From an uncultured bacterium (GTDB lineage Bacteria > Bacillota > Clostridia > Lachnospirales > Lachnospiraceae): a stretch of DNA of 47,807 nucleotides. Below, piece after piece: positions 23,748-32,268 of this stretch. The notes beneath the pieces were generated by a model. That model did not search any database. It had not been told where the DNA came from and saw only the letters and a list, made by a program, of their open reading frames with translations. The stretch lies in NCBI GenBank assembly GCA_905215625.1, contig CAJMQQ010000016.1, positions 1 to 47,807 of the forward strand. The letters are read 5' to 3'. Numbering within the stretch: position 1 is the first letter of the stretch; every line of letters begins with the position of its first letter. Made by a program: the position numbers and the translations under genes.

Positions 23748-25229
23748 ATGCAGGATTTTGTCAAAATTAATGAAAATGACAACGTTGCCGTTGCTCTGCG
23801 CCCCATCGAAAAAGGGGAGACGCTGCAGGTAGGTTCTGTGCAGGTAACAACATTAGAGGAGATTCCTCAGGGCCATAAGTTTGCATTAAAGGCCATCGGA
23901 GAAGGCGAAGATGTTATCAAATACGGATTCCGGATTGGCCATGCCAAAGAAGCAATCCAGAAAGGCCAGTGGGTTCATGTTCATAATATTAAGACAGCGT
24001 TAGGAGATCTGCTTTCCTATACTTATGAACCTGTAGATTCTGTTTTAGAGGAAACCGGACACGCGTATTTTGACGGATACCGCCGCGCAGACGGAAAAGT
24101 GGGAGTCCGTAATGAAATATGGATTATACCTACCGTGGGCTGTGTCAACTCTATTGCAAAAGCCCTGGAAAAGAAGGCACAGAAGTTTGTAGGCGGCAAC
24201 ATTGAAGAAGTCATTGCATTCCCTCATCCTTACGGATGTTCCCAGATGGGAGATGACCAGGAAAATACCAGAAAAGCTCTGGCAGATATGATCCACCATC
24301 CAAATGCAGGCGGCGTTCTGGTGCTGGGACTTGGCTGTGAAAACAGCAACATTCCGGTGCTGATGGATTACATTGGAGAATATGACCCGCAGAGAGTGAA
24401 GTTTTTACAGTGCCAGGACGTAGAAGACGAGCAGGAAGCAGCAATGGCCTTATTAGAAGAGCTGGCTGCTTATGCAGGAGCATTTTCCAGAGAAAAAATT
24501 GATGCCAGCGAATTGATTATTGGTATGAAATGCGGCGGTTCTGACGGATTATCCGGTATTACGGCCAATCCGGTTGTAGGAGCATTTTCCGACCTTCTGG
24601 TATCGAAAGGCGGAACTACGATTTTAACAGAAGTGCCGGAAATGTTTGGCGCAGAGACCATACTGATGAACCGCTGTGAAACTCCGGAGCTTTTTGACAA
24701 AACAGTAAATTTAATTAATGATTTTAAGAATTATTTTACGCGCCATGACCAGACTATCTATGAGAATCCTTCTCCTGGAAACAAAAAAGGAGGAATTTCC
24801 ACGCTGGAAGATAAGTCTTTAGGATGTACCCAGAAGTCTGGAAGCGCTCCGGTAAAAGGCGTATTGGCTTATACCGAACAGGTTCAGAATAAAGGTTTAA
24901 ATCTTCTTTCTGCACCGGGCAATGATTTGGTGGCTTCCACCGCATTAGCGCTGTCTGGCGCCCATATCGTATTGTTTACTACTGGACGGGGAACGCCGTT
25001 TGCCTCTCCGGTACCGACGGTAAAGATTTCCAGCAACTCTAAGCTGGCCAGTCACAAGGATAACTGGATTGATTTTAATGCAGGACGCATGGTGGAAGAC
25101 ATGAGCAAAGAAGAACTGGCACAGAAAATGTTTGATTACGTACTGGAGGTAGCGTCCGGCAGAAAGGTAAAAGCAGAGAAAGCCGGATTCCATGATATGG
25201 CAATTTTTAAACAGGGAGTTACGTTATAA
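23748..25229 (+). CDS. uxaA: Altronate dehydratase
   Basis: 493 residues from ATG 23748 (MQDFVKINENDNVAVALRPI), after AAGGAG and GGGAT; the earlier in-frame ATG at 23703 has no such site. The N-terminal SAF domain (about 1-90) is followed by the catalytic region with GYRRADGKVGVRNEIWIIPT, CVNSIAKAL, HPYGCSQMGDD and GLGCEN, the conserved Cys/His that hold iron. A later block has GMKCGGSDGLSGITANP. It turns D-altronate into 2-keto-3-deoxygluconate, which the eda and kdgK genes downstream consume. A LacI-type operator overlaps its promoter. Confidence 0.95.
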   Translation: MQDFVKINENDNVAVALRPIEKGETLQVGSVQVTTLEEIPQGHKFALKAIGEGEDVIKYGFRIGHAKEAIQKGQWVHVHNIKTALGDLLSYTYEPVDSVLEETGHAYFDGYRRADGKVGVRNEIWIIPTVGCVNSIAKALEKKAQKFVGGNIEEVIAFPHPYGCSQMGDDQENTRKALADMIHHPNAGGVLVLGLGCENSNIPVLMDYIGEYDPQRVKFLQCQDVEDEQEAAMALLEELAAYAGAFSREKIDASELIIGMKCGGSDGLSGITANPVVGAFSDLLVSKGGTTILTEVPEMFGAETILMNRCETPELFDKTVNLINDFKNYFTRHDQTIYENPSPGNKKGGISTLEDKSLGCTQKSGSAPVKGVLAYTEQVQNKGLNLLSAPGNDLVASTALALSGAHIVLFTTGRGTPFASPVPTVKISSNSKLASHKDNWIDFNAGRMVEDMSKEELAQKMFDYVLEVASGRKVKAEKAGFHDMAIFKQGVTL

Positions 25230-25252
25230 TCAAAACGTTATACGAAATAGGG

Positions 25253-25313
25253 TTGAAATTTTCTGGCGGTTCTTGTAAAATATCGTATATACGAATGTGA
25301 ATCGCAAATGCCA
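25253..25313 (+). promoter_or_regulatory. Promoter and paired operator-like boxes of the IclR gene
   Basis: TTGAAA (25253-25258), a 17-base spacer and TAAAAT (25276-25281). Two 12-bp boxes follow the -10: TCGTATATACGA (25283-25294, perfect palindrome) and TCGCAAATGCCA (25302-25313, imperfect). The centres are 19 bases apart, as in the eda promoter. This fits autorepression by the IclR-type protein. Confidence 0.7.
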
Positions 25314-25333
25314 TTAAATGGAGGAACCCTTAA

Positions 25334-26095
25334 ATGAAGCTTAACCGTACAACTTTACGCGCGGTACAAATATTAAAACTGGTGTCCAAGCGGCCGGAAG
25401 GAATTACACTGGATGAAATCTGCGAAGAACTGGAACTTCCTAAAACCAGCGCTTATGATATTGTCATCACATTGGTGGAAACCGGCATGATTCATGTGTC
25501 CAGAGGACAGAAGCAACAGTACCGGATTGGACTGACTGCATACCGGATTGGAATTAATTACACCAACAATTTAGACTACATCCGGACTATTGAGCCAGTT
25601 TTAAAAGAATTTTCCAACCAGGTGGGAAAAACCGTGTTTTTTGGAGTCCGTTCAGATGATGAAATCGTTTATCTGTGCAAATTTGAACCGGAAAATCCGA
25701 TTATTACCACCGCTACAGTGGGAACGAAGAACCCGCTGTACTGCACCTCGTTAGGAAAAGCGATTCTGGCATTTACGGAAGAATCGTTAAGAGATGAAAT
25801 TATTGATAAAATTACGTTTGTAAAGAAGACCGAAAGAACCCTGACCACAAAGGCTGCCTTAAAAAAGGAACTGGAACAGATTTCCAAAAGGGGATATGCC
25901 CTGGATGCCAGAGAGGCAGAAGAGCATATGGAATGTGTGGGATCGCCGGTGTTTGACAGCGATGGCAACGTGTTCGGAGCTATCAGCGTGTCCAGCCTCT
26001 ATAAGCCTACGGAAGACTATGAAGCCCTGGGACGGGCAGTCCGGGAAAAGGCCAGGGAGGTATCAAAATTAATGGGCTTTTTAGGGAAAATCTAG
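25334..26095 (+). CDS. IclR-family regulator (KdgR-like)
   Basis: 253 residues. The winged HTH spans about 1-65 (LRAVQILKLVSKRPEGITLD, then LELPKTSAYDIVITLVETGM). The effector domain follows, with GVRSDDEIVYLCKFEPENP, NPLYCTSLGKAILAFT and AREAEEHMECVGSPVFDSDG, the usual IclR ligand-binding pattern. GGAGGAAC precedes the ATG. Its position between uxaA and eda, and the shared paired boxes at its own promoter and at eda, suggest it senses 2-keto-3-deoxygluconate as KdgR does. Effector and sign of control are inferred. Confidence 0.9.
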   Translation: MKLNRTTLRAVQILKLVSKRPEGITLDEICEELELPKTSAYDIVITLVETGMIHVSRGQKQQYRIGLTAYRIGINYTNNLDYIRTIEPVLKEFSNQVGKTVFFGVRSDDEIVYLCKFEPENPIITTATVGTKNPLYCTSLGKAILAFTEESLRDEIIDKITFVKKTERTLTTKAALKKELEQISKRGYALDAREAEEHMECVGSPVFDSDGNVFGAISVSSLYKPTEDYEALGRAVREKAREVSKLMGFLGKI

Positions 26096-26105
26096 GTGTT
26101 TCCTG

Positions 26106-26177
26106 TTGACAAATCTGCGGGAAGCGATTAGAATAGCAATATAGAATTGCAAATGCGACCATGAATCGCATATGCGA
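26106..26177 (+). promoter_or_regulatory. Promoter and paired operator-like boxes of eda-kdgK
   Basis: TTGACA (26106-26111), a 17-base spacer and TAGAAT (26129-26134). TTGCAAATGCGA (26147-26158) and TCGCATATGCGA (26166-26177, perfect palindrome) follow, centres 19 bases apart. They lie just downstream of the expected start of transcription, so the bound protein would block elongation or clearance. Confidence 0.8.
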
Positions 26178-26219
26178 ATAAAATGAGGCGTAAAGCGCAA
26201 AAGAGAGAAGGAGATTACC

Positions 26220-26870
26220 ATGAAAAAAGAGCAGGTTTTAGCAAGATTGAAAGAAGACTGCCTGGTAGCCGTTGTTCGTGCAAAGAACTTAGAGCAGGGC
26301 GAGAAAGTAGTTGATGCAATTATTGCAGGCGGCATCAATTTCATTGAAATTACCATGACTATGGATGAAGGCAACCCTGTTGAGTTTATTAAGCTGATGG
26401 CAGACAAGTACAAAGATAACGAGAAGGTTGTAATCGGCGCTGGTACCGTTTTGGATCCAGAGACTGCAAGACAGGTTATCTTAGCTGGCGCAAACTACGT
26501 AGTAAGCCCAAGCTTAAACGTAGAGACCATCAAGCTGTGCAACCGTTACAGAGTTCCAATGCTTCCAGGCGTTATGACTCCAACCGAGGCAGTGACTGCA
26601 TTAGAGGCAGGATGCGACGTTATCAAAATTTTCCCAGGCAATATTGTTGGCCCGGCAGCTATCAGCTCCTTCAAGGGACCTCTGCCACAGGGTGAATTTA
26701 TGCCATCCGGCGGTGTTGACGTTGACAATGTTGATAAGTGGATCAATGCCGGTGCATACGCAGTTGGTACCGGAAGCAGCTTAACCAAGGGCGCTAAGAC
26801 TGGCGACTTCGAGGCTGTAACCAAGAAGGCCCAGGAGTTTGTGGCAGCAGTAGCAGCAGCACGCAAATAA
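26220..26870 (+). CDS. eda: KDPG/KHG aldolase
   Basis: 216 residues. The active-site features are the Glu in FIEITMT (E43), the Thr/Pro loop MLPGVMTPTEA and the Schiff-base Lys136 in CDVIKIFPGN; the phosphate site is MPSGGVDVDN. The enzyme splits 2-keto-3-deoxy-6-phosphogluconate into pyruvate and glyceraldehyde-3-phosphate. GAAGGAG precedes the ATG. It is first of an operon with kdgK, 43 bases apart. Its codon choice is strongly biased (for instance many GCA, GTA, GGC), unlike the regulator before it, which suggests high expression when induced. Confidence 0.96.
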   Translation: MKKEQVLARLKEDCLVAVVRAKNLEQGEKVVDAIIAGGINFIEITMTMDEGNPVEFIKLMADKYKDNEKVVIGAGTVLDPETARQVILAGANYVVSPSLNVETIKLCNRYRVPMLPGVMTPTEAVTALEAGCDVIKIFPGNIVGPAAISSFKGPLPQGEFMPSGGVDVDNVDKWINAGAYAVGTGSSLTKGAKTGDFEAVTKKAQEFVAAVAAARK

Positions 26871-26913
26871 GAAAATTTCCGGATTAAATACAAGTATAAG
26901 GAGAAATGTTAAA

Positions 26914-27945
26914 ATGGCAAAGATTGTAACCATGGGCGAGATCATGTTAAGATTATCTACCCCAAATAACGAAAAGTTTATCCAGGCAGATGAATTTGAT
27001 ATTAACTACGGCGGCGGCGAAGCAAACGTAGCAGTTTCTCTGGCTAACTATGGCCATGACGCTGAATTTGTTACCGCAGTACCGGCTAACCCCATTGGTG
27101 AGTGCGCAGTAGCAGCTTTAAGAAAATACAATGTAGGCACAAAGCATATCGCAAGAAGCGGCGAGAGACTGGGTATCTACTACTTAGAGACCGGTTCTGC
27201 AATGAGAGCTTCTAATGTTGTTTATGACAGAGCTCATTCTTCCATTGCAACTGCAACTGCTGACGAATTTGATTTTGATGAGATTTTTGCAGACGCTGAC
27301 TGGTTCCACTTTACCGGTATTACCCCAGCTGTCAGCGATTCCGCAGCTGAGCTGACCGAGAAGGCTCTTCAGGCAGCTAAGAAACATGGCGTTACCGTTT
27401 CTGTTGACTTAAACTTCCGTAAGAAATTATGGTCTTCTGAGAAGGCACAGAAGGTTATGACCAACTTAATGCAGTACGTAGATGTCTGCATCGGCAACGA
27501 AGAGGACGCTGAGAAGGTTCTTGGATTTAAGCCAGGCAACACGGACGTTACTTCTGGTGAACTGGAGTTAGCAGGCTATGTTGACATCTTCAATCAGATG
27601 GCTGACAAGTTTGGCTTCAAGTATATCATCAGCTCCTTACGTGAGAGCTACTCTGCATCCAACAACGGCTGGTCTGCCTGCATTATGGACGGCAAGACCC
27701 GTGAGTTCTATCATTCCAGAAAGTACTCCATCACTCCTATCGTAGACCGTGTAGGCGGCGGCGATTCTTTCGCAGCAGGCTTAATCTGCGGACTGGCAGA
27801 CGGCAAGGATATGAAGGCAGCTCTGGAGTTTGCAGTAGCAGCTTCTGCATTAAAGCATACCATCCCTGGCGACTTCAACCTGGTTACCCGTGCAGATGTT
27901 GATAATCTGGCTGGCGGCGACGGTTCTGGACGTGTACAGAGATAA
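26914..27945 (+). CDS. kdgK: 2-keto-3-deoxygluconate kinase (PfkB family)
   Basis: 343 residues. The N-terminal PfkB motif is INYGGGEANVAVSLANYG, substrate contacts are near GERLGIYYLETG, and the C-terminal ATP/anion-hole motif is RVGGGDSFAAGLICGL with the catalytic Asp of GGGDS. It phosphorylates 2-keto-3-deoxygluconate to the substrate of Eda. AAGGAG precedes the ATG. It shares the eda promoter and its codon bias, and ends before a terminator hairpin that separates it from a paralog. Confidence 0.93.
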   Translation: MAKIVTMGEIMLRLSTPNNEKFIQADEFDINYGGGEANVAVSLANYGHDAEFVTAVPANPIGECAVAALRKYNVGTKHIARSGERLGIYYLETGSAMRASNVVYDRAHSSIATATADEFDFDEIFADADWFHFTGITPAVSDSAAELTEKALQAAKKHGVTVSVDLNFRKKLWSSEKAQKVMTNLMQYVDVCIGNEEDAEKVLGFKPGNTDVTSGELELAGYVDIFNQMADKFGFKYIISSLRESYSASNNGWSACIMDGKTREFYHSRKYSITPIVDRVGGGDSFAAGLICGLADGKDMKAALEFAVAASALKHTIPGDFNLVTRADVDNLAGGDGSGRVQR

Positions 27946-27992
27946 TCAAAACAAGTAACTTTCTGCTTAAGGGCAGAAGGCGTGTGAGCTTA

Positions 27993-28027
27993 AGCGGCCG
28001 GTTCCCTTTAGGAGTTGGCCGCTTTTT
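27993..28027 (+). terminator. Terminator between the two kinase genes
   Basis: AGCGGCC (27993-27999) pairs with GGCCGCT (28017-28023), followed by TTTT. A small stem TTCTGC/GCAGAA precedes it at 27961-27978. Read-through would give lower expression of the second kinase and azlCD. Confidence 0.8.
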
Positions 28028-28045
28028 GGATGGGAGGAATATTCT

Positions 28046-29080
28046 ATGAGTGAGAACGCAGGAAGAACTTTTGATTTGGTAACCCTGGGACAGCTTCTTT
28101 TGCGCCTGTCTCCGCCAAATAATGAGCGTCTGATGCGATGTGATGTTTTTGAAAAACAGGTGGGCGGCGCAGAGTTAAATGTAGCGGTAGGCGTTTCTTT
28201 GCTGGGACTTCATACCGGTATTATTTCCAAGATTCCTTCTCACGATATTGGAAGCTTTATGAAAGGAAAGATCCGGTCATATGGGGTCAGCGATGACTTT
28301 TTCATTTACGATAAATCACCGTCTGCCAGAGTAGGAATCTACTATTATGAAAACGGCGCATATCCCAGAAAGCCGAAGGTTATTTATGACAGAGCCAACA
28401 GCTCCTTTTATTCGATAAAAATTGACGAGATTCCGGAAGAAGTATACAGCGCTACAAAATGTTTTCATACCAGCGGCATTACCCTGGCGTTAAATCCTCA
28501 GATCCGGGAAACGGCAATTGAGATGATTAAGCGCTTTAAAGAAGCCGGAACCCTGGTTTCCTTTGACGTCAACTTCCGCGGAAATCTCTGGACCGGAGCG
28601 GAAGCCAAGGAGTGTATTGAGCAGATTCTGCCATATGTAGACATTTTCTTTTGTTCAGAAGATACAGCCAGACTGACCTTCTTAAAGACGGGAACCGCCA
28701 AAGAAATGATGAAGAGTTTTGCAAAAGAATATCCGATTTCCATTGTTGCTTCTACACAGAGAACGGTTCACAGTCCGAAGCGCCACAGCTTTGGTTCCAT
28801 TATTTACGATGCAGCAAGAGATGAATTTTATGAGGAAGAACCGTACCGGGATATTGAGGTAGTAGACCGGGTCGGAAGCGGTGATGCTTACATTTCCGGC
28901 GCTCTTTACGGACTGTTATCCAGCGGCGGCGACTGTGCAAAGGCAGTCAGCTACGGCAACGCCACCAGTGCAGTAAAGAATACCATCCCAGGCGATCTGC
29001 CTTCATCAAATCTGGAGGAAATAGAGACCATTATTAAGGCCCATCATTCAAAAGGGCCTCAGCTTGAAATGGCCAGATAA
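28046..29080 (+). CDS. PfkB-family sugar kinase, KdgK paralog
   Basis: 344 residues. It keeps the family motifs (VGGAELNVAVGVSLLG, ARVGIYYYENGAYPR, DRVGSGDAYISGALYG with the catalytic Asp) and resembles the kinase before it along its length, including VSFDVNFRGNLW. GGGAGG precedes the ATG at 28046. Its codon use is ordinary, unlike the biased first kinase. It may act on the same or a related keto-deoxy sugar acid, for instance a galactonate branch; the substrate cannot be read from sequence. Confidence 0.85.
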   Translation: MSENAGRTFDLVTLGQLLLRLSPPNNERLMRCDVFEKQVGGAELNVAVGVSLLGLHTGIISKIPSHDIGSFMKGKIRSYGVSDDFFIYDKSPSARVGIYYYENGAYPRKPKVIYDRANSSFYSIKIDEIPEEVYSATKCFHTSGITLALNPQIRETAIEMIKRFKEAGTLVSFDVNFRGNLWTGAEAKECIEQILPYVDIFFCSEDTARLTFLKTGTAKEMMKSFAKEYPISIVASTQRTVHSPKRHSFGSIIYDAARDEFYEEEPYRDIEVVDRVGSGDAYISGALYGLLSSGGDCAKAVSYGNATSAVKNTIPGDLPSSNLEEIETIIKAHHSKGPQLEMAR

Positions 29081-29086
29081 TAAGTT

Positions 29087-29800
29087 ATGAGAACGGAAGA
29101 ATTAAAACAAGGAGTGCGGGACGGAATGCCTATCTGTCTGGGGTATTTCAGCGTATCCGCAGCCTATGGAATGACGGCGGTCCTTTCCGGACTGCCGCTT
29201 TCTGCAGCAGTTGTGATTTCCCTGACCAATCTGACAAGCGCGGGACAGTTTGCGGGAACCAATTTGATACTTGCAGGCGGGACCTATGCGGAACTGATTA
29301 TCAGTATGTTGATTATTAACAGCCGTTATTTTCTGATGTCCCTTTCCATGTCCCAGAAGGTAGAAGAAAAAATGTCGTGGCTAAGGCGGTTAGCTGTGTC
29401 TTTTGGTATTACCGATGAGATTTTCGCAGTTTCCATGCAGAGAAAAGGCTCTCTGTCTGCTCCTTATCTGACGGGACTGATTATAGGCCCCTTAATCGGA
29501 TGGGCAGGAGGAACTCTTGCCGGGGGAGCGCTGACAAAACTTCTGCCGGTCAGCGTATCCAATGCGCTTGGAATTGCCCTTTACGGTATGTTTATTGCAG
29601 TGGTCGTGCCTGCGGCGAAAAAGAATCATGCAGTGCTGTTTACAGCGGCTTTTGCAGTAATTTTAAGCACCATTTGTTATTATACGCCGTCCCTTTCTTT
29701 CTTGTCGGGAGGATGGAGCGTTATCCTGATTACCATAATCGCAAGCGGGGCGGCAGCGCTGTTATTCCCTATTGCGGAGGAAGAGGAGGAGGAGACATGA
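29087..29800 (+). CDS. azlC: AzlC-family branched-chain amino acid exporter, large subunit
   Basis: 237 residues. It begins MRTEELKQGVRDGMPICLGY, the AzlC signature, followed by YGMTAVLSGLPLSAAVVISL and LTSAGQFAGTNLI; around six membrane segments are evident. The ATG is 6 bases after the kinase stop and has no strong Shine-Dalgarno, so translation may be coupled. It forms a transporter with AzlD, whose start overlaps its stop. The family exports branched-chain amino acids or analogs. Its place after uronate genes seems accidental or an operon fusion. Confidence 0.9.
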   Translation: MRTEELKQGVRDGMPICLGYFSVSAAYGMTAVLSGLPLSAAVVISLTNLTSAGQFAGTNLILAGGTYAELIISMLIINSRYFLMSLSMSQKVEEKMSWLRRLAVSFGITDEIFAVSMQRKGSLSAPYLTGLIIGPLIGWAGGTLAGGALTKLLPVSVSNALGIALYGMFIAVVVPAAKKNHAVLFTAAFAVILSTICYYTPSLSFLSGGWSVILITIIASGAAALLFPIAEEEEEET

Positions 29801-30138
29801 GCGGACAAATAAGCGGAGCAGAAGGAATCCCATTGCCGTATCTGATTACCTGTATGGGAATTATGGCAGGGACGACGTACCTGATCCGGGTAATTCCCAT
29901 GGCAGTATTCCGAAAGAAGATTACCAATCGGTTTCTCCGATCCTTTTTAAGCTATATGCCTTATGCAGTGCTTTCTGCAATGACCTTTCCGGCTATTCTA
30001 TATTGTACCGGTTCGGTGCCAAGCGCAGCTGCAGGATGCGGGGCGGCAGTGATACTGGCATATCTGGACAAGGGACTGCTGACAGTGGCAGTAGGAGCAG
30101 CAGTAACGGTTCTGCTGGCTTCAGGGATAGGCTTTTAA
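29797..30138 (+). CDS. azlD: AzlD-family branched-chain amino acid exporter, small subunit
   Basis: 113 residues from ATG 29797, overlapping the azlC stop as ATGA, with GGAGGAGGAG upstream. The AzlD signature GTTYLIRVIPMAVFRKKI is followed by FLSYMPYAVLSAMTFPAIL, and there are about four membrane segments. Longer frames that reach upstream through azlC are shadows. The pair ends at a terminator. Confidence 0.9.
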   Translation: MSGQISGAEGIPLPYLITCMGIMAGTTYLIRVIPMAVFRKKITNRFLRSFLSYMPYAVLSAMTFPAILYCTGSVPSAAAGCGAAVILAYLDKGLLTVAVGAAVTVLLASGIGF

Positions 30139-30160
30139 CACTATACATAGAAAAGACACA

Positions 30161-30198
30161 AAAAACGGAAGGCCCTTTGGGAAAATCCTTCCGTTTTT
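30161..30198. terminator. Bidirectional terminator between azlD and the XRE gene
   Basis: AAAAACGGAAGG (30161-30172) pairs exactly with CCTTCCGTTTTT (30187-30198). It has A-runs and T-runs on both sides and lies between convergent genes. Confidence 0.85.
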
Positions 30199-30206
30199 GC
30201 GGTTCA

Positions 30207-30458
30207 TCAATTCTGTTTTTCATTTTCACATTCAGAAAAGTCAGGTACACAATCTTCCTCATCCTGCCGGATTTCAATAATGTCTTCTACGGGACATTTT
30301 AAAATGTTGCAGAGCACATCCAGAGTATGGGTGGAAACGTACATATTTTTCTTTAAACGACCAATCTGGCCGGCGCTGATACCATAATATTTAATTAGGC
30401 GGTATTGGGTAACGCCCTTTGCCTTCATCGTTTCCCACAGCCTGTCATATGTTACCAT
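30207..30458 (-). CDS. XRE-family helix-turn-helix regulator (83 aa)
   Basis: I place the start at ATG 30458 (MVTYDRLWETMKAKGVTQYR) with AGAGGTGATCG upstream; an in-frame GTG six codons earlier overlaps that site. The HTH covers VTQYRLIKYYGISAGQIGRL, and the following helices (MYVSTHTLDVLCNILKCPVE) are typical of the small single-domain YgaU/Cro group. The acidic tail (EIRQDEEDCVPDFSECENE) is unusual. Targets are unknown. It is about 80 bases from the start-distal end of the tryptophan transporter unit and faces away from azlD. Confidence 0.8.
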   Translation of the reverse strand: MVTYDRLWETMKAKGVTQYRLIKYYGISAGQIGRLKKNMYVSTHTLDVLCNILKCPVEDIIEIRQDEEDCVPDFSECENEKQN

Positions 30459-30558
30459 GTCGATCACCTCTACCACTATTAAACAGTGGCAGGACGATTT
30501 TGCATACTATCCATAATTGGTTAAGAGACGACAAAAAACGACAAAAGTTTTAAGCAAG

Positions 30559-31332
30559 TTAGTTGCCGCATTCAATGCTGATTTCATTAAAACGTTCCAG
30601 TAAAACGTCAATGGTAAGAGACCTTTTGTCTTTACCGGAAGCATCGATGACGGAATGGCCCTGATGCATCATCAAAAGCCGGTCACCGTATTCTACCGCA
30701 TACCGGAGATTGTGGGTAACCATAATGGTAGTGAGTTCTTTTTCGCGGACAATTTTTCCGGTCAGCTCCATAATGACTTCAGCAGTTTTGGGATCCAGGG
30801 CAGCAGTGTGCTCATCCAGGATTAAAAACTCAATTGGGGTCATAGTGGACATTAAAAGCGCCATGGCCTGCCGCTGGCCTCCGGAGAGTACGCCTACTTT
30901 TACATCCAGTTTGTCTTCCAGTCCCAATCCAAGGGTTTTTAGCTGTTCCCGATAGAAATCAATGCGTTTTTTGTTGGTTCCGGGAAGGAGATTAAAAGAT
31001 TTTCCCTTATTGTCAGCCAGAGCCATATTTTCCAGAATGGTCATCTGAGGACAGGTTCCCATAGAGGGATTCTGATAAACTCTGCCAATCCGGCGCTGGC
31101 GTTTGTGTTCCGGCATTCTGGTAATGTCTTCTCCGCCGATTAAGATGGAGCCGGAATCTAAAGGAATACTGCCGCAAATCAGATTGAGCATGGAAGTTTT
31201 TCCAGAACCGTTGCTTCCTACGACAGAGACAAACTGCTTATCCGGAATGGTTAGGTTAAAACCTTGGAACAGACACATTTCATTGACTGTGCCGGTATTA
31301 TAATATTTATGGATGTTTTTCAGTTCAAGCAT
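30559..31332 (-). CDS. trpZ: ABC transporter ATPase, probable tryptophan uptake
   Basis: 257 residues with Walker A VGSNGSGKTSM, signature VLSGGQRQAM, Walker B EFLILDEHTAAL and switch His VTHNLRY. It resembles the ATPases of branched-chain-type systems that pair with an ABC_sub_bind lipoprotein. It is third in a minus-strand operon (lipoprotein, permease, ATPase) and overlaps the permease gene by 8 bases. The T-box upstream with a UGG specifier points to tryptophan. The trpXYZ naming follows the group predicted by such T-boxes. Confidence 0.85.
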   Translation of the reverse strand: MLELKNIHKYYNTGTVNEMCLFQGFNLTIPDKQFVSVVGSNGSGKTSMLNLICGSIPLDSGSILIGGEDITRMPEHKRQRRIGRVYQNPSMGTCPQMTILENMALADNKGKSFNLLPGTNKKRIDFYREQLKTLGLGLEDKLDVKVGVLSGGQRQAMALLMSTMTPIEFLILDEHTAALDPKTAEVIMELTGKIVREKELTTIMVTHNLRYAVEYGDRLLMMHQGHSVIDASGKDKRSLTIDVLLERFNEISIECGN

Positions 31333-32221
31333 AGCTTTTTACCTTCTTTCCGGACCTTTTATTTACATAATTACTGCATACCAGAATTACCAAAAACAGC
31401 GCAGCAGTCAGCAGTTTTAAATCAAAGGGATTGCCTTTGGCAATCGCAAAGGAGATGCAGGCCTTATAAATTATGGAACCGATAATTACCGCAGTAGTAG
31501 GCTTGATAAAACGGATGTTTTTAAATAACTGGGTTCCAATGATGACATTGGCAAGACCGATTACAATGGTTCCGGTTCCCATGGTGATTTCAAATACTTC
31601 TTTCTGCTGGCAGTAAACGCAGCCTGCAAGGGCGGCAAAACCATTGGCAATGGCAAGGCCTAATATTTTTACCATGCCCTTGTCTTTGGCAAGGGAGGTA
31701 ATTAAGGTGTCGTTGTCTCCGGCTGCACGAAGCAGATAGCCGGAACGGGTTTTCAAATACAGATCCAGCAGGATTTTGCAGACCAGTACAAGAATCAGCA
31801 GGACAATGACTACTGTATAAGGAGCCAGGGCCTCTGGCAGGAGAGAAGTCAGAAACGAACTGGTAAAAATTGTTTCCTGGCTAAAGATAGGAAGGTTTGC
31901 CCTTCCGCCTGCCAGACGCATATTGATGGAATAAAGACCTGTCATGACAATGATTCCGGACAGCAGATCCCGGACTTTTAATTTAACATGAATCAGTCCG
32001 GTGACACAGCCGGCGGCAGCCCCTAACAGAAAAGAGAGAACCAGGGTCAAATAAGGATTGACTCCGGCGACGATTAAGGTTGCAGTCAGCGCAGCTCCCA
32101 TGGGAAACGTGCCATCTACCGAAAGATCGGGAAAATCCAGGATTTTGTAAGTGATGTAGACTCCGAGAGCCATAATCGCATAGACAAGTCCTTCTTCCAG
32201 AATGCCTAACAGGATAATCAT
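31325..32221 (-). CDS. trpY: ABC transporter permease, probable tryptophan uptake
   Basis: 298 residues with about eight to nine membrane segments. It begins MIILLGILEEGLVYAIMALG and has the branched-chain-permease-like block DFPDLSVDGTFPMGAALTAT, plus GLAIANGFAALAGCVYCQQ. CGGAGGAAC lies 8 bases before the ATG. It is the second gene of the T-box-controlled unit and overlaps the ATPase gene. The family is the one that goes with ABC_sub_bind proteins. Confidence 0.86.
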   Translation of the reverse strand: MIILLGILEEGLVYAIMALGVYITYKILDFPDLSVDGTFPMGAALTATLIVAGVNPYLTLVLSFLLGAAAGCVTGLIHVKLKVRDLLSGIIVMTGLYSINMRLAGGRANLPIFSQETIFTSSFLTSLLPEALAPYTVVIVLLILVLVCKILLDLYLKTRSGYLLRAAGDNDTLITSLAKDKGMVKILGLAIANGFAALAGCVYCQQKEVFEITMGTGTIVIGLANVIIGTQLFKNIRFIKPTTAVIIGSIIYKACISFAIAKGNPFDLKLLTAALFLVILVCSNYVNKRSGKKVKSYA

Positions 32222-32268
32222 AAAACAGTTCCTCCGCTTTCTTTATTCCATTACATAATGGTATTACA

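Noticed and set aside
29500..30302. Extended plus-strand frames over azlC and azlD
   Set aside because: Only the part from ATG 29797 matches AzlD and has a ribosome site.
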